From UBA4874 sp002399435 (GTDB taxonomy: Bacteria > Bacillota > Clostridia > Caldicoprobacterales > DTU083): a DNA stretch of 64,000 bases. The DNA lies in contig DAISGI010000012.1 in the NCBI GenBank assembly GCA_036823195.1, forward strand, positions 1-64,000, given 5' to 3'. The notes beneath the pieces are model-generated. The model worked only from the letters and a program-made list of their open reading frames with translations. It was not told the origin of the DNA and did no database searches. Below are positions 1-8,465 of this stretch, one piece after another. The first letter of the stretch is position 1, and each line of letters starts with the position of its first letter. Made by a program: the position numbers and the translations under genes.

Positions 1-737
1 ACCCAGCATATGGTATTGATCCGGTGGTCGTTTAAGAACTTCACCAGTTTCAGCGGGAAAAGGAAAAGGCCCTTTGGGATCAAATACGCCGTGGCACCGA
101 ACTTCAGGGTGGGGTACAGTTCCTTCAGACAGGCATCCACATAAAGCGGGGTCTGATTGCCGAACACCGTATCCTCGCTTACCCGGAGAATCCCGGACAG
201 ATTGTCGATATAATCGATCACTGACCGGTGGCACGCCACCACGCCTTTGGGCACCCCGGTGGAACCGGAGGTAAATACGATATATACCGGATCCAAATCA
301 ATCTGCCGGTCCCGGATTCCGCTCAGTGCCTTATGATCTGCCGGTTCGCGGATCAATTCCTCAAACGAATAGATTTTCCCGTGAAACGGAAACCCTTCCA
401 TACTTTTTTCTGTTTTTTCATCGCAAAGAACCGCCCGGGGCTTCAGGTTCTGAAAGATCAGCTCGATCCTCTGCCTCGGCATTTCCTCATCGATGGGTAC
501 ATAATAGCAGCCCGCATACACCACCCCGTAAAAGGCGACAATGGCTTTCGGATGCCGCTTCATGAACACCACAATGGGCTCTCCGGCATAACCTTCCCGG
601 TGAAGAAAGGATCCAACGGACCGGGACTGGTCATAGACCTGCCGGAAGGTGATCCCGTATGTTTCATTTGCATAAGCCGTTTTATCCGGAACACGACGGA
701 CGGTCTGCTCCAGATATTCCATCACATTTTTTTGCAT
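1..737 (-). CDS. Amino-acid adenylation (AMP-binding) enzyme, DltA/NRPS A-domain type, 3' end cut by window
   Basis: The 245 visible codons are the N-terminal part of an adenylate-forming enzyme of the ANL superfamily, which activates a carboxylate with ATP. The ATP-binding A3 motif TSGSTGVPKG lies at about residues 156-165, and a YVDAC segment follows that matches the A4 position, whose Asp normally holds the alpha-amino group of an amino acid. This points to an amino-acid substrate, as in DltA or NRPS A-domains. The ATG at 737 has GGAAAGG a few bases upstream. The gene starts 44 bases after the stop of an Asp/Glu racemase gene, so a racemised amino acid is a plausible substrate; that is inference. 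The C-terminal catalytic Lys region and any carrier domain lie outside the window. Confidence 0.85.
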   Translation of the reverse strand, partial: MQKNVMEYLEQTVRRVPDKTAYANETYGITFRQVYDQSRSVGSFLHREGYAGEPIVVFMKRHPKAIVAFYGVVYAGCYYVPIDEEMPRQRIELIFQNLKPRAVLCDEKTEKSMEGFPFHGKIYSFEELIREPADHKALSGIRDRQIDLDPVYIVFTSGSTGVPKGVVACHRSVIDYIDNLSGILRVSEDTVFGNQTPLYVDACLKELYPTLKFGATAYLIPKGLFLFPLKLVKFLNDHRINTICW

Positions 738-781
738 TGCTTCTGCCTTTCCTGTCTGACATATCGTCCATTCGGGCCGAT

Positions 782-1525
782 CTATCGGATATAAGAATCC
801 GACGATACCCGGACAAGCCCCGCTTCGTATTCCTTTTTCAGTTTTGCTCCGCACAGCTGAATGGAGCGCATGGCCAATACCTCCATGGTATCCAGACAGC
901 CCGGGCCGATTTCGCAACTCCGCCTGAGCAGGGACAGCTCCGAACAGCCAAGAATCATCACTTCTGCCCCCTGCCGGCGAAGCTGCCCCGATACCGACCG
1001 GAACTTGTCCCATTCGACCGGCCGGCCGGCCTTTACATCTTTATAGATGAGATCCATTACCATGCCCTGATGCTCCGGATCCGGCAGGAGGACCTGAATC
1101 CCGCAATCCTCCAGCTCCTTCTGGAACAAATTGCTTTGGATGGTTCCATCCGTCGCCAGAAGACCTGCCCGGAGGATCCCGTGATCTCTGCAATACCATG
1201 CAGTCTCCCGGACCGCATGAACAATCGGGACCTTGATCTCCTTTTCCAGTTCCTCATAAAAACAATGGGCTGTAATGCAGGGAATGGCGATATAATCCAC
1301 GTTCAGGCCCGCCAGCTGCTTTCCTGCCTCGGCCATGGGGCCTGCCGGGCTTTCCCTGCTTTTGCCCAGGATATAATCCGTCCGGTCCGGTATGGAAGGA
1401 CGGCTGATAAGGATCATATCCAAATGCTCCTGATCTGTCTCTGCCTGCGTCATCCGGATGACAAGCTCATAAAAATAGGCCGATGCAGCAGGTCCAAGGC
1501 CTCCGATTACTCCCAGCCGCTTCAT
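782..1525 (-). CDS. Aspartate/glutamate racemase family protein
   Basis: A 247-residue cofactor-independent racemase of the Asp/Glu/hydantoin family, which interconverts L and D acidic amino acids with two cysteines acting as acid and base. Both are present: Cys83 in PCITAH and Cys194 in LGCSELSLL, and the N-terminal GVIGGLGP loop is typical. I chose the ATG at 1525 because GGAGGG lies six bases upstream; a GTG at 1573 overlaps the preceding stop but has no convincing ribosome site. It sits between a transglutaminase-like surface gene and an adenylation gene in apparent operon spacing, which suggests a D-amino acid feeding a ligation step rather than general peptidoglycan supply (murI is separate, at 44642-45445). 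Whether it prefers Asp or Glu cannot be read from the sequence. Confidence 0.88.
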   Translation of the reverse strand: MKRLGVIGGLGPAASAYFYELVIRMTQAETDQEHLDMILISRPSIPDRTDYILGKSRESPAGPMAEAGKQLAGLNVDYIAIPCITAHCFYEELEKEIKVPIVHAVRETAWYCRDHGILRAGLLATDGTIQSNLFQKELEDCGIQVLLPDPEHQGMVMDLIYKDVKAGRPVEWDKFRSVSGQLRRQGAEVMILGCSELSLLRRSCEIGPGCLDTMEVLAMRSIQLCGAKLKKEYEAGLVRVSSDSYIR

Positions 1526-1569
1526 ATCCGTTCCCTCCGTATTCCTGTTCTTTTCCAGATGATCCCCCG

Positions 1570-3210
1570 TCACTTTGCCGGCGTCCGGGGATACCTGGCT
1601 TTATCAAAGGTATAATAATTATTGCCGCGGATACCGGTGAGCCTCTCCACTTCACTGTCCGTCATCATAAACGTCTCCCTGTGGTCTTTATTCGGGCAGG
1701 AATCAAAATGATACCATCCGTCCCCACAGTTGATCAGACTCCAGTAATGCCGTGTCCTGCCTCCGACCCGGGTGATGTCCATATTGTCAATCCCCACCCT
1801 GGTCAGCATGGCCTTGGAGACGGAAAAATAAGTGAAGCAGTCGCCCTGCTTTCTGGTTATGCCCCGATAGGCCTCCGCCAGCCAGTCCGATTTATCTGAA
1901 TCACCGGTATAGCTGATGTTTCCCCTGGACCATTGATAAATGGCACGGGCTTTTTCCTTCTTCGACATCGTTTCATTTGTGATCTTTGCCAGAATCGAAT
2001 CACACAGCCCATTAACCTGTTCCTGGGAAACAGCAGCCTGTTTTACCGTTAGGTTGATCTTCCTGGTGGCCCGATTGCCTGCCGCATCCTGTGCGGAGTA
2101 GATCACCGGATAGGTGCCTTCCTGCTTCAGGTTGACCTTGCTGTTGTCCACTTCAAAGGTCAGATCCGTATCCCGGTTATCCGTTACTTCAATGTTCTTT
2201 TTATAGGATATGGTTTCCCCCATCGCAACCTGCCGGTCATACGCTCCGGAAATCACCGGCGGCTCGGTATCCTTCCTCACCCGAATCCATACGGGAACCT
2301 CACTTTCATTTCCTGAAGTATCCGCGAGTACAACGACAGCCCTCTGTTTTCCCTCTTTTGTAAAATCATAATCCTCTTTGAAACGGGCGGTCACCCCGGT
2401 GACGTCCCGGATATTTTTCACAAATGCCTTTGCCTCCGGTTGATCCCCAAGCCACACCGTTCCCGCAGCGGCATCCGCTACCGGAGGAGTCGTGTCCACG
2501 ATTTCAATGTTTCCGGTGAGAACTCTTCCATCAATATTCAGCTGTACCGGATAGAGTCCTGGCTTGCCCGTATCCACGGCTGAGAGATCCGAGGCCAGGG
2601 AAGCTTCATGATCCGTGTTTCCCAGAAAATCATCCATGGTTACCTTGAGCGGCGTGCCGGCTTCCCAGGTTACCTTGCCCTGAACATCCAGCACGGTAAG
2701 CTTTGCCCTGCGTTCCACCCGGTTCTTTCCCCTGTCCTCCACAACCAGTGTCACATCCTGCTCTCCCGGGCTGGACGTATCCGGCGTGCCTTTGAACTGA
2801 ACCGTAGCTGCGGTGGCATCGCGGATCTCTTCAATAAACGCCTTCGGATCCAATGTCTGACCAAGAAGCGCCCATTGATCCCTTACGGTTACCTTCGGTG
2901 CCACAGTGTCCGTTACCTTCAGTCGGGAAGTATGTATCTTTTCCCCGATTTGGATCTGAATGGAATAATTGCCCGGAACACTGGTATCCACAGCCCGGAT
3001 ATCCGTCAAAAATCTGCACTTCCGGTTCCCGTTTCGTAAAAACTGACTCTCCTCCAGCTTTTCGCCTGCCTCCACCCGGACGGACGAAATGACTCCCGGC
3101 CAGAATCCGAAGAAAACACACAAAATCACGAGGATGCCTGCCCCGAAAAGGAGCAAAATATTCCGTCTCAAACAGCGCTTACGCCATCTCAATCGCTTCA
3201 TACGCTCCAT
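1570..3210 (-). CDS. Membrane-anchored transglutaminase-like protein with Ig-like repeats
   Basis: A 546-residue cell-surface protein. A basic N-terminus (about residues 5-17) is followed by one hydrophobic segment (about 18-40), giving a single anchor with the rest outside. Residues about 45-400 hold four or five Ig-like/DUF5011-type modules, recognisable by repeated DTxxPxV, PGxYxV and DxxGN patterns. The C-terminal domain is transglutaminase-like, with the usual Cys-His-Asp triad at Cys458 (GDCFTYF), His488 (RHYWSL) and Asp503 (HFDSC). The family includes peptidases and cross-linkers; its substrate here is unknown. The ATG at 3210 follows a G-rich site. Its stop overlaps a possible GTG start of the racemase gene, so the genes are probably cotranscribed. 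Three promoter-like sites lie upstream inside duplicated DNA. Confidence 0.85.
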   Translation of the reverse strand: MERMKRLRWRKRCLRRNILLLFGAGILVILCVFFGFWPGVISSVRVEAGEKLEESQFLRNGNRKCRFLTDIRAVDTSVPGNYSIQIQIGEKIHTSRLKVTDTVAPKVTVRDQWALLGQTLDPKAFIEEIRDATAATVQFKGTPDTSSPGEQDVTLVVEDRGKNRVERRAKLTVLDVQGKVTWEAGTPLKVTMDDFLGNTDHEASLASDLSAVDTGKPGLYPVQLNIDGRVLTGNIEIVDTTPPVADAAAGTVWLGDQPEAKAFVKNIRDVTGVTARFKEDYDFTKEGKQRAVVVLADTSGNESEVPVWIRVRKDTEPPVISGAYDRQVAMGETISYKKNIEVTDNRDTDLTFEVDNSKVNLKQEGTYPVIYSAQDAAGNRATRKINLTVKQAAVSQEQVNGLCDSILAKITNETMSKKEKARAIYQWSRGNISYTGDSDKSDWLAEAYRGITRKQGDCFTYFSVSKAMLTRVGIDNMDITRVGGRTRHYWSLINCGDGWYHFDSCPNKDHRETFMMTDSEVERLTGIRGNNYYTFDKARYPRTPAK

Positions 3211-3242
3211 AATTTCCCCCGCCCTGTTACGCAGATGCCCAT

Positions 3243-3316
3243 CCCCTGATATCTGCCCGTAAACAAATATTATAATAATCCCCTGATATCTGCCTGTAAA
3301 CAGATATTATAATAAT
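3243..3316. repeat. Two tandem 37-bp direct repeats in the leader of the transglutaminase-like gene
   Basis: Copies at 3243-3279 and 3280-3316 differ at only a few positions. Each copy carries one half of a promoter-like pair, so the junction of the two copies creates the -35/-10 combination at 3272-3300. Confidence 0.9.
3272..3300 (-). promoter_or_regulatory. Promoter-like site formed across the 37-bp repeat junction
   Basis: On the minus strand TTTACA (3300-3295) and TATTAT (3277-3272) are separated by 17 bases, a good vegetative sigma-A arrangement. It is the promoter candidate nearest the transglutaminase-like gene, about 60 bases upstream of its ATG. Confidence 0.5.
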
Positions 3317-3337
3317 CTATCATACTGTTTCTGTCAA
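3309..3337 (-). promoter_or_regulatory. Sigma-A-like promoter, cassette copy 1
   Basis: Minus-strand TTGACA (3337-3332), 17-base spacer, TATTAT (3314-3309). It lies downstream of both terminator copies, so it could drive the transglutaminase-like gene independently of recX. Confidence 0.6.
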
Positions 3338-3360
3338 TCAGGGATGATTACAAAACATGT

Positions 3361-3391
3361 AAAAAAAAAGGCATGCTGTAAATCCATGCCT
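3361..3391 (-). terminator. Rho-independent terminator, cassette copy 1
   Basis: Minus-strand hairpin with AGGCATG/CATGCCT arms and an eight-base loop, followed by nine T. A transcript started at the copy 2 promoter would have to pass through it. Confidence 0.85.
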
Positions 3392-3406
3392 CATACCCTA
3401 TCCATT

Positions 3407-3435
3407 ATAATAATCTATCATGCTGTTCCTGTCAA
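3407..3435 (-). promoter_or_regulatory. Sigma-A-like promoter, cassette copy 2
   Basis: Minus-strand TTGACA (3435-3430), 17-base spacer, TATTAT (3412-3407). It is the same promoter as in copy 1 but lies upstream of the copy 1 terminator, so its transcripts are probably attenuated. Confidence 0.55.
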
Positions 3436-3458
3436 TCAGGGATGATTACAAGACATGT

Positions 3459-3488
3459 AAAAAAAAGGCATGCTGTAAATCCATGCCT
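3459..3488 (-). terminator. Rho-independent terminator after recX, cassette copy 2
   Basis: Minus-strand AGGCATG/CATGCCT hairpin followed by eight T, about 75 bases after the recX stop. It probably ends the recX transcript. Confidence 0.85.
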
Positions 3489-3561
3489 CATGCCCTATCC
3501 CTGTATTGCCTGCAGGGGGTTCATTTTCGCAGCGCGGTCCGCCGGCCCCCTAATCGTTTCG

Positions 3562-4209
3562 TCAGTTTTCATCCTGCCCTTCTTCCTCCTCCTGCAGGCG
3601 GCGCAGCACGTGCCGCACGGTGTCCCAGTCAAATCCCCTGCGCTTAAGGGTCCGTCCGACCTTGACGCGAAACTCCTCCGCAGGAAGATCCCGGTACCTT
3701 TTGGCACAGGTTTCTCCCAGCCGGATAGCCTGCTCCTGCTCCTCTTCCTCCGAATACCCCTCCATGGCGGTCTGCAGGATCTCTTCCGATATTCCCCTGG
3801 CTTTCAGCTCCTGGGCCATGCGGCGCCTCCCCATGGGTTTGTCGGATTTTTTCCCCCGGATATAACGGGCGGCATAATCCGCATCGTCCAGAAAATGATA
3901 TCCTTCCAGCTTGTCCGCTGCCGCTTCCATGGCTTCTTTCCCAAATCCCCTGCGGGCCAGATAGTCACACAGCTGCTTCCGGGTTCTGGCCCGGTATTGA
4001 AGATAGCGCAGGGACTGATCGTAAGCCATTTTGGTATCCGCCTCCAGGATCCACTGCTGCAGCGACCCGTCTTCGACCTCCATGCCGGATCTCAGTTTAT
4101 ATTTTACAATGACTTCCTCATGAACCGGAACGATCCTGTCGTCGTCCAGCGTCAGCAGATAGCTGCCCTTTTCCCGCGGACGCGGCCCGATATGCAGTAT
4201 TTTACTCAA
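3562..4209 (-). CDS. recX: Regulatory protein RecX
   Basis: A 215-residue RecX-family protein that binds RecA filaments and limits their recombination and SOS activity. The three-helix RecX repeats are visible: ALRYLQYRAR-like (about 67-77, here SLRYLQYRARTRKQL), the YHFLDDADYAARYI segment (about 103-116) and a KARGISEEI segment (about 139-147). The tail is strongly acidic (EEEEEGQDEN region). Its N-terminal beta-rich part is the longer form common in Firmicutes. The ATG at 4209 follows CTGGAGG-type purine sequence. It stands alone between terminators of ftsH and its own. Confidence 0.9.
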   Translation of the reverse strand: MSKILHIGPRPREKGSYLLTLDDDRIVPVHEEVIVKYKLRSGMEVEDGSLQQWILEADTKMAYDQSLRYLQYRARTRKQLCDYLARRGFGKEAMEAAADKLEGYHFLDDADYAARYIRGKKSDKPMGRRRMAQELKARGISEEILQTAMEGYSEEEEQEQAIRLGETCAKRYRDLPAEEFRVKVGRTLKRRGFDWDTVRHVLRRLQEEEEGQDEN

Positions 4210-4230
4210 ATTTACCTTCCCCCTCCTGGA

Positions 4231-4267
4231 TAAAAAGAAAGGACGGCACCATCCTGCATGCCATCCT
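4231..4267 (-). terminator. Rho-independent terminator after ftsH
   Basis: Minus-strand nine-base stem AGGATGGCA/TGCCGTCCT with one G-U pair and a ten-base loop, followed by TTTCTTTTT. It lies about 30 bases after the ftsH stop. Confidence 0.75.
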
Positions 4268-4294
4268 CTGCTGCTTCTTTATTGTTCTGTACCT

Positions 4295-6160
4295 TTAACC
4301 GGCTGCGAAAGCCGCTTCAAACTCGTCGGACTCCAGCTTTTCCTTCTCCAGAAGAGCCTCTGCCACCCGATGCAGCCGGTTGATATTATCCTTCAACAAC
4401 TTTTCCGCCTTGTTGTAGGCATCCTCAATGATCTTTTTAATCTCTTCATCAATGCGGCATGCCACTTCCTCACTGTACATACGGGTATGCCCCAGATCCC
4501 TTCCGATAAAAATCTCATCCTGATCCGAGCCATACGTAATGGGCCCCAGGCTGTCGCTCATGCCGTATTCCGTCACCATTTTTCTCGCAATCTGGCTGGC
4601 TCTCTGAAGATCGTTGGAAGCGCCCGTGCTGATATCCTTCAGAACCAGATACTCCGCCACCCGGCCGCCCAGCAGCTTGGTGATCTCCGTCTCCAGCTCG
4701 TTGCGGGAAACAAAGTTCCGATCTTCCTTGGGCAGGGTCAGCGTATAGCCGCCTGCCTGTCCCCTGGGCACAATGGAAACCTGATGCACCGGATCCGCAT
4801 TGGGAAGCAGTCTTGCCACAACGGCATGGCCGGCTTCATGGTAGGCTACCAGCCGTTTGTCCTTTTCGGTAAAGATCCGGCTCTTCTTCTCCGGTCCGGC
4901 AATGACACGGGTGATGGCCTCTTCAATCTCATTCATGCCGATTTCCTTTTTGCTCCTCCGCGCGGCAAGGATAGCCGCCTCGTTCATCATGTTCTCAATA
5001 TCCGCTCCGGTAAATCCCGGCGTACGCTTTGCCAGCACCTTCAAATCCACTTCCGGGCTCAGCGGCTTGCCCTTGGAGTGAACCTTTATGATCTCTTCCC
5101 TGCCTTTGACATCCGGCACTCCGACAACAACCCTGCGGTCGAAGCGTCCCGGACGAAGCAGAGCCGGGTCCAGAATATCCGGACGGTTGGTGGCCGCCAG
5201 AATAATGATCCCTTCGTTGACAGCAAATCCGTCCATCTCCACCAGCAGCTGATTCAGCGTCTGCTCCCTTTCATCGTGGCCGCCGCCCAGGCCTGCGCCT
5301 CTGTGACGTCCCACGGCATCAATCTCATCAATGAATATGATGCAGGGCGCGCTTTTTTTCGCCTGTTCAAACAGGTCACGTACCCTGGAAGCCCCGACAC
5401 CGACAAACATCTCCACAAAATCGGAGCCGCTGATACTGAAGAACGGAACGCCGGCTTCCCCGGACACCGCCTTGGCCAGCAGCGTCTTTCCGGTCCCGGG
5501 AGGGCCGACCAACAGAACGCCCTTGGGAATCCTCGCTCCCAGCTCGATAAACTTCCTGGGATTCTTCAAAAACTCAACAATCTCCTGCAGCTCGGCCTTT
5601 TCTTCATCCGCGCCGGCAACATTTTCAAAGGTGATATGGTGCTTATCGTCCTGATGCACCCTGGCACGGCTCTTGCCGAACGACATCACCTTGTTGCCGC
5701 CGCCCTGGGCCTGCTGCATTATAACAAACCAGAAAATAACAACCGCAACAATCAGGACGACAAAAGGCATAAGACTCAACCACCATGGCGGTTCGGGAAC
5801 CGCCTGCGGATCCCATTTGAAGCTGAATTGATCGGAAGTGATATCCTCCGGATTCACCTTCCGTTTCTCCGCCTCAATCAGGCGTACATCCCTTTCAAAA
5901 ATATCATTGCTCGGAATGTAGGATTCAAAATCGTATTTGTCCGGAAAGCTCTCCACGGGAATGGAAGAACCCTTGCGCAGACCTACCACCGTACGTTCGT
6001 TGGTCATCAGGTGAGAGATCTTCCCATCCTTAATCTCCCGCAGCAGTTGCGGATATGACAATCGTTCCTGCTTCCCTCCCATGTCGAGCATTGCAACAAC
6101 GAGTATAATCGCAATCAATAGAATCAGATAAAAGCCCGGGCCTCTTAAAAACTTCCTCAA
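4295..6160 (-). CDS. ftsH: ATP-dependent zinc metalloprotease FtsH
   Basis: A 621-residue membrane-anchored AAA+ protease that degrades misfolded and regulatory membrane proteins. Two membrane segments (about 11-28 and 130-148) flank an external domain. The AAA module has Walker A GPPGTGKT (219-226), Walker B IIFIDEID and the second region of homology NRPDILDPALLRPGRFDR; the protease domain has the zinc-binding HEAGH (441-445). All key residues are intact. I chose TTG at 6160 because AAAGGAGGG lies just upstream and the product then begins RKFLRGPGFY as in relatives; a TTG at 6187 has no ribosome site. The tilS-hpt-ftsH order is the standard Firmicute arrangement. Confidence 0.96.
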   Translation of the reverse strand: MRKFLRGPGFYLILLIAIILVVAMLDMGGKQERLSYPQLLREIKDGKISHLMTNERTVVGLRKGSSIPVESFPDKYDFESYIPSNDIFERDVRLIEAEKRKVNPEDITSDQFSFKWDPQAVPEPPWWLSLMPFVVLIVAVVIFWFVIMQQAQGGGNKVMSFGKSRARVHQDDKHHITFENVAGADEEKAELQEIVEFLKNPRKFIELGARIPKGVLLVGPPGTGKTLLAKAVSGEAGVPFFSISGSDFVEMFVGVGASRVRDLFEQAKKSAPCIIFIDEIDAVGRHRGAGLGGGHDEREQTLNQLLVEMDGFAVNEGIIILAATNRPDILDPALLRPGRFDRRVVVGVPDVKGREEIIKVHSKGKPLSPEVDLKVLAKRTPGFTGADIENMMNEAAILAARRSKKEIGMNEIEEAITRVIAGPEKKSRIFTEKDKRLVAYHEAGHAVVARLLPNADPVHQVSIVPRGQAGGYTLTLPKEDRNFVSRNELETEITKLLGGRVAEYLVLKDISTGASNDLQRASQIARKMVTEYGMSDSLGPITYGSDQDEIFIGRDLGHTRMYSEEVACRIDEEIKKIIEDAYNKAEKLLKDNINRLHRVAEALLEKEKLESDEFEAAFAAG

Positions 6161-6204
6161 CCCCAGCCCTCCTTTCCGATAAATCAAATTTACTACATTT
6201 TATA

Positions 6205-6233
6205 ATTTTAGCATATTCGCCCGGTAAAAGCAA
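6205..6233 (-). promoter_or_regulatory. Extended -10 promoter candidate for ftsH
   Basis: Minus-strand TGCTAAAAT (extended -10, TAAAAT at 6210-6205) with a weak TTGCTT 17 bases upstream, in the gap between hpt and ftsH. The -35 match is poor. Confidence 0.5.
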
Positions 6234-6278
6234 CGAAAAGCGCTCAAAATGGCAGATGATCCTCTCTGATCCTTTATA

Positions 6279-6818
6279 CTATTTCTTTAAAGCGTCTTTG
6301 GAGAGAATCCCGATATAGGGAAGATTCCGGTATCGTTCCGCATAATCCAGCCCGTATCCTACGACAAACTCATCCGGGATGTCAAAGCCCACATAATCCA
6401 CCTCTACCGGTGCGCTGCGCCGGGTGGGCTTATCCAGGCAGCAGCAGATCTTCAGCGACCTCGGGCCCCTGGACCACAGGTTTTCCAGAAGATAGTGAAG
6501 GGTCAGCCCGGTATCCACAATATCCTCCACAATCAGAACATCCCTGCCTTCGATTTCCTCCTCCAGATCCTTCAGAATCCGTACGACACCGGAAGATTTG
6601 GTGGAAACGCCGTAGCTGGACACCGCCATAAAGTCAATGGCCAAAGGCAGTTTGATTTCCTTGATCAGATCCGAGGTAAAGACCACTGCTCCCTTGAGGA
6701 TGGCGACAATGACCAGATCCTTGCCCCGGTAGTCCTCCGTGATCTGCCTGCCCATCTCCCGGACCCGCTTTTTCAGTGTTTCCTCATCTATCAGTATTCT
6801 TTCCACATTCCCCGACAT
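6279..6818 (-). CDS. hpt: Hypoxanthine phosphoribosyltransferase
   Basis: A 179-residue type I phosphoribosyltransferase that converts hypoxanthine (and usually guanine) plus PRPP into IMP/GMP. The PRPP loop VEDIVDTGLT (about 96-105), the flexible-loop region MAVSSYG and the purine-contact DIPDEFVVGYGLDYAERYRNLP region are all present. Length is normal. GGAGGG lies six bases before the ATG. The first 28 bases overlap the end of tilS, so the two are translationally linked, as in other Firmicutes where Hpt and TilS also interact at the ftsH promoter. Confidence 0.95.
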   Translation of the reverse strand: MSGNVERILIDEETLKKRVREMGRQITEDYRGKDLVIVAILKGAVVFTSDLIKEIKLPLAIDFMAVSSYGVSTKSSGVVRILKDLEEEIEGRDVLIVEDIVDTGLTLHYLLENLWSRGPRSLKICCCLDKPTRRSAPVEVDYVGFDIPDEFVVGYGLDYAERYRNLPYIGILSKDALKK

Positions 6819-8266
6819 TGATTACCCTCCATAATGTTTTCCTGATTTTTATATTTCACACCGATCCGCAGGATCTTTCCGGATGATTCGGTAATCCGGT
6901 AATCCCCGCTCATCTGCAGACCGATCACCCAGATAATGTGATCTTTTCCATCTTCCCTGTCAACCAGCAGTGGAATACGGTCTCTTTCTTCCCTGGGTAT
7001 CTTTCGGTCCATAAAAAAATCCTTCAGCTTTTTGGTCCCGTTGAGGCCAAGGGGATGAAACCGGTCCCCGTTCCGGCGCAGCCGAATCCGCAGACTGCCT
7101 CTTACCGCGCTCTCATCCACATAGATACACTCCGGGGAAAAAGCAAAACCCTTTTGCACATCTGTTTCCTCCGCCGTTACAAGGATGCCCGGCTCCTTTA
7201 AAAACACCGTTCCCGGCACGGGCAGGGGAACATCAAAAAAAGCGGGAGCGTCCTCCTGTCCCGGCTTTCGGAAGCGAAGGACCCCATACCTCTTTTCCAC
7301 GAGGACTTCCGGATGAAAAGGAGGCCCGCAGGCACCCGGGATCCTGGTCACAGAGCCGGTCCGGGACTGTCCGGCAAGGGATGCCGCCGCCAGAATGTGA
7401 GCGAAGCCCACTCCGTCCGGGCTTCCCCTCACCTCCAGGATCGCCGTTTGGATCAGACGCTTTTGCACTGCGCTGTGGCAGGAAAGCAGCTGCTTAAGGT
7501 CCAGATCCACAATTCCCTGCTCCCGGGAAGAGCACTCCCGGTACACCCTGCCGCAGTATTCCGCCATAAAATCGTTTTCCTCCCGGACAATCTCTCCCAT
7601 CCGGGCCAGGCTGCCTGCAATGTCCGGATTGAAGTCCCGCTCCAGATACGGAATCAGTCCGTTCCGGATGCGGTTTCTGGTATGGGAGGAATCCGCATTG
7701 GTGGCGTCCACCCGGTAGGGCAGTTTGTTTTCCCGCAGGTAGTCCCGGATTTCCTCCCGGGTGACATCCAGCAGCGGACGGATGAGAACGCCCTGCGATA
7801 CCGGCGCGATGCCGCACAGTCCCTGCATCCCCGCTCCCCGGATGATGTGATGCAGAATGGTTTCTGCCTGGTCATCCCGGTGATGGGCCGTCGCAATCCG
7901 GTCCCCGTTTACCTGCCGCAAAACCTGGCGGAAAAAATCATAACGAACCAGCCTGCCGGTCTCCTCCTCCGATCGATGGGATTTTGCCGAAAGGGCGCCG
8001 ATATCCGCCTTTTTCTGAAAAAAAGGGATGTTCCACTCCCTGCACAGCCTTTCCGCAAACGCAGCGTCTTCGTCCGATGCCCCGCCCCGCAGGCAATGAT
8101 TGACATGAGCGGCAAACAGCGTAATCTCCATAGGCTCCTGGTATTCCTTCAGAATGTGAAGAAGCGTCACCGAATCCGGCCCTCCGGACAGACCAACCAC
8201 GACACGGTCCCCCCTGGAAAGCATATGCCGGTCCTCCATGTATTTTCTTACCTTTTCTGCCAGCAT
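6791..8266 (-). CDS. tilS: tRNA(Ile)-lysidine synthetase TilS
   Basis: A 491-residue enzyme that converts C34 of the CAU anticodon of tRNA-Ile2 to lysidine, so that it reads AUA. The PP-loop SGGPDS (27-32) is intact, followed by the N-type ATP pyrophosphatase domain, a middle substrate-recognition domain and a C-terminal domain (DRFHPLG, LKDFFMDRKIPREERDRIP). The ATG at 8266 is 13 bases after AAGGAGG; a TTG at 8275 is four bases after it, so the true start may be nine bases earlier. The stop overlaps hpt by 28 bases. Confidence 0.93.
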   Translation of the reverse strand: MLAEKVRKYMEDRHMLSRGDRVVVGLSGGPDSVTLLHILKEYQEPMEITLFAAHVNHCLRGGASDEDAAFAERLCREWNIPFFQKKADIGALSAKSHRSEEETGRLVRYDFFRQVLRQVNGDRIATAHHRDDQAETILHHIIRGAGMQGLCGIAPVSQGVLIRPLLDVTREEIRDYLRENKLPYRVDATNADSSHTRNRIRNGLIPYLERDFNPDIAGSLARMGEIVREENDFMAEYCGRVYRECSSREQGIVDLDLKQLLSCHSAVQKRLIQTAILEVRGSPDGVGFAHILAAASLAGQSRTGSVTRIPGACGPPFHPEVLVEKRYGVLRFRKPGQEDAPAFFDVPLPVPGTVFLKEPGILVTAEETDVQKGFAFSPECIYVDESAVRGSLRIRLRRNGDRFHPLGLNGTKKLKDFFMDRKIPREERDRIPLLVDREDGKDHIIWVIGLQMSGDYRITESSGKILRIGVKYKNQENIMEGNQCRGMWKEY

Positions 8267-8388
8267 GGAATGCAACCTGCCTCCTTGTTGTTTGCTGTTA
8301 TTGTAGACTTTTTTCCTTTGATTTTCAAGGCCGTTCCCTGTTTTGCACGGCTTTTTGCGCATCCGGCGGCATTTTTGACATAGTGCAT

Positions 8389-8430
8389 AAAAAAACAGAG
8401 GCAGAATGGGCTCTCTTTGCCTCCGCCTCT
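8389..8430 (-). terminator. Rho-independent terminator after spoIIE
   Basis: Minus-strand hairpin whose arms begin AGAGGC and end GCCTCT, followed by seven T, about 35 bases after the spoIIE stop. It separates spoIIE from tilS. Confidence 0.75.
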
Positions 8431-8465
8431 TTCGGGTGTACCGGGTTTTCCTGCCGGACCTCCTT

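Larger units (their letters stand above)
3306..3500. repeat. Tandem duplication of a 97/98-bp terminator-plus-promoter cassette
   Basis: Copy 1 is 3306-3403 (98 bp) and copy 2 is 3404-3500 (97 bp); they differ by a few substitutions and one A in an A-run. Each copy contains an intrinsic terminator and a sigma-A-like promoter on the minus strand, between recX and the transglutaminase-like gene. Confidence 0.95.

Noticed and set aside
782..1573. Alternative GTG start at 1573 for the racemase gene
   Set aside because: It gives a neat overlap with the upstream stop but lacks a ribosome site, while the ATG at 1525 has one.
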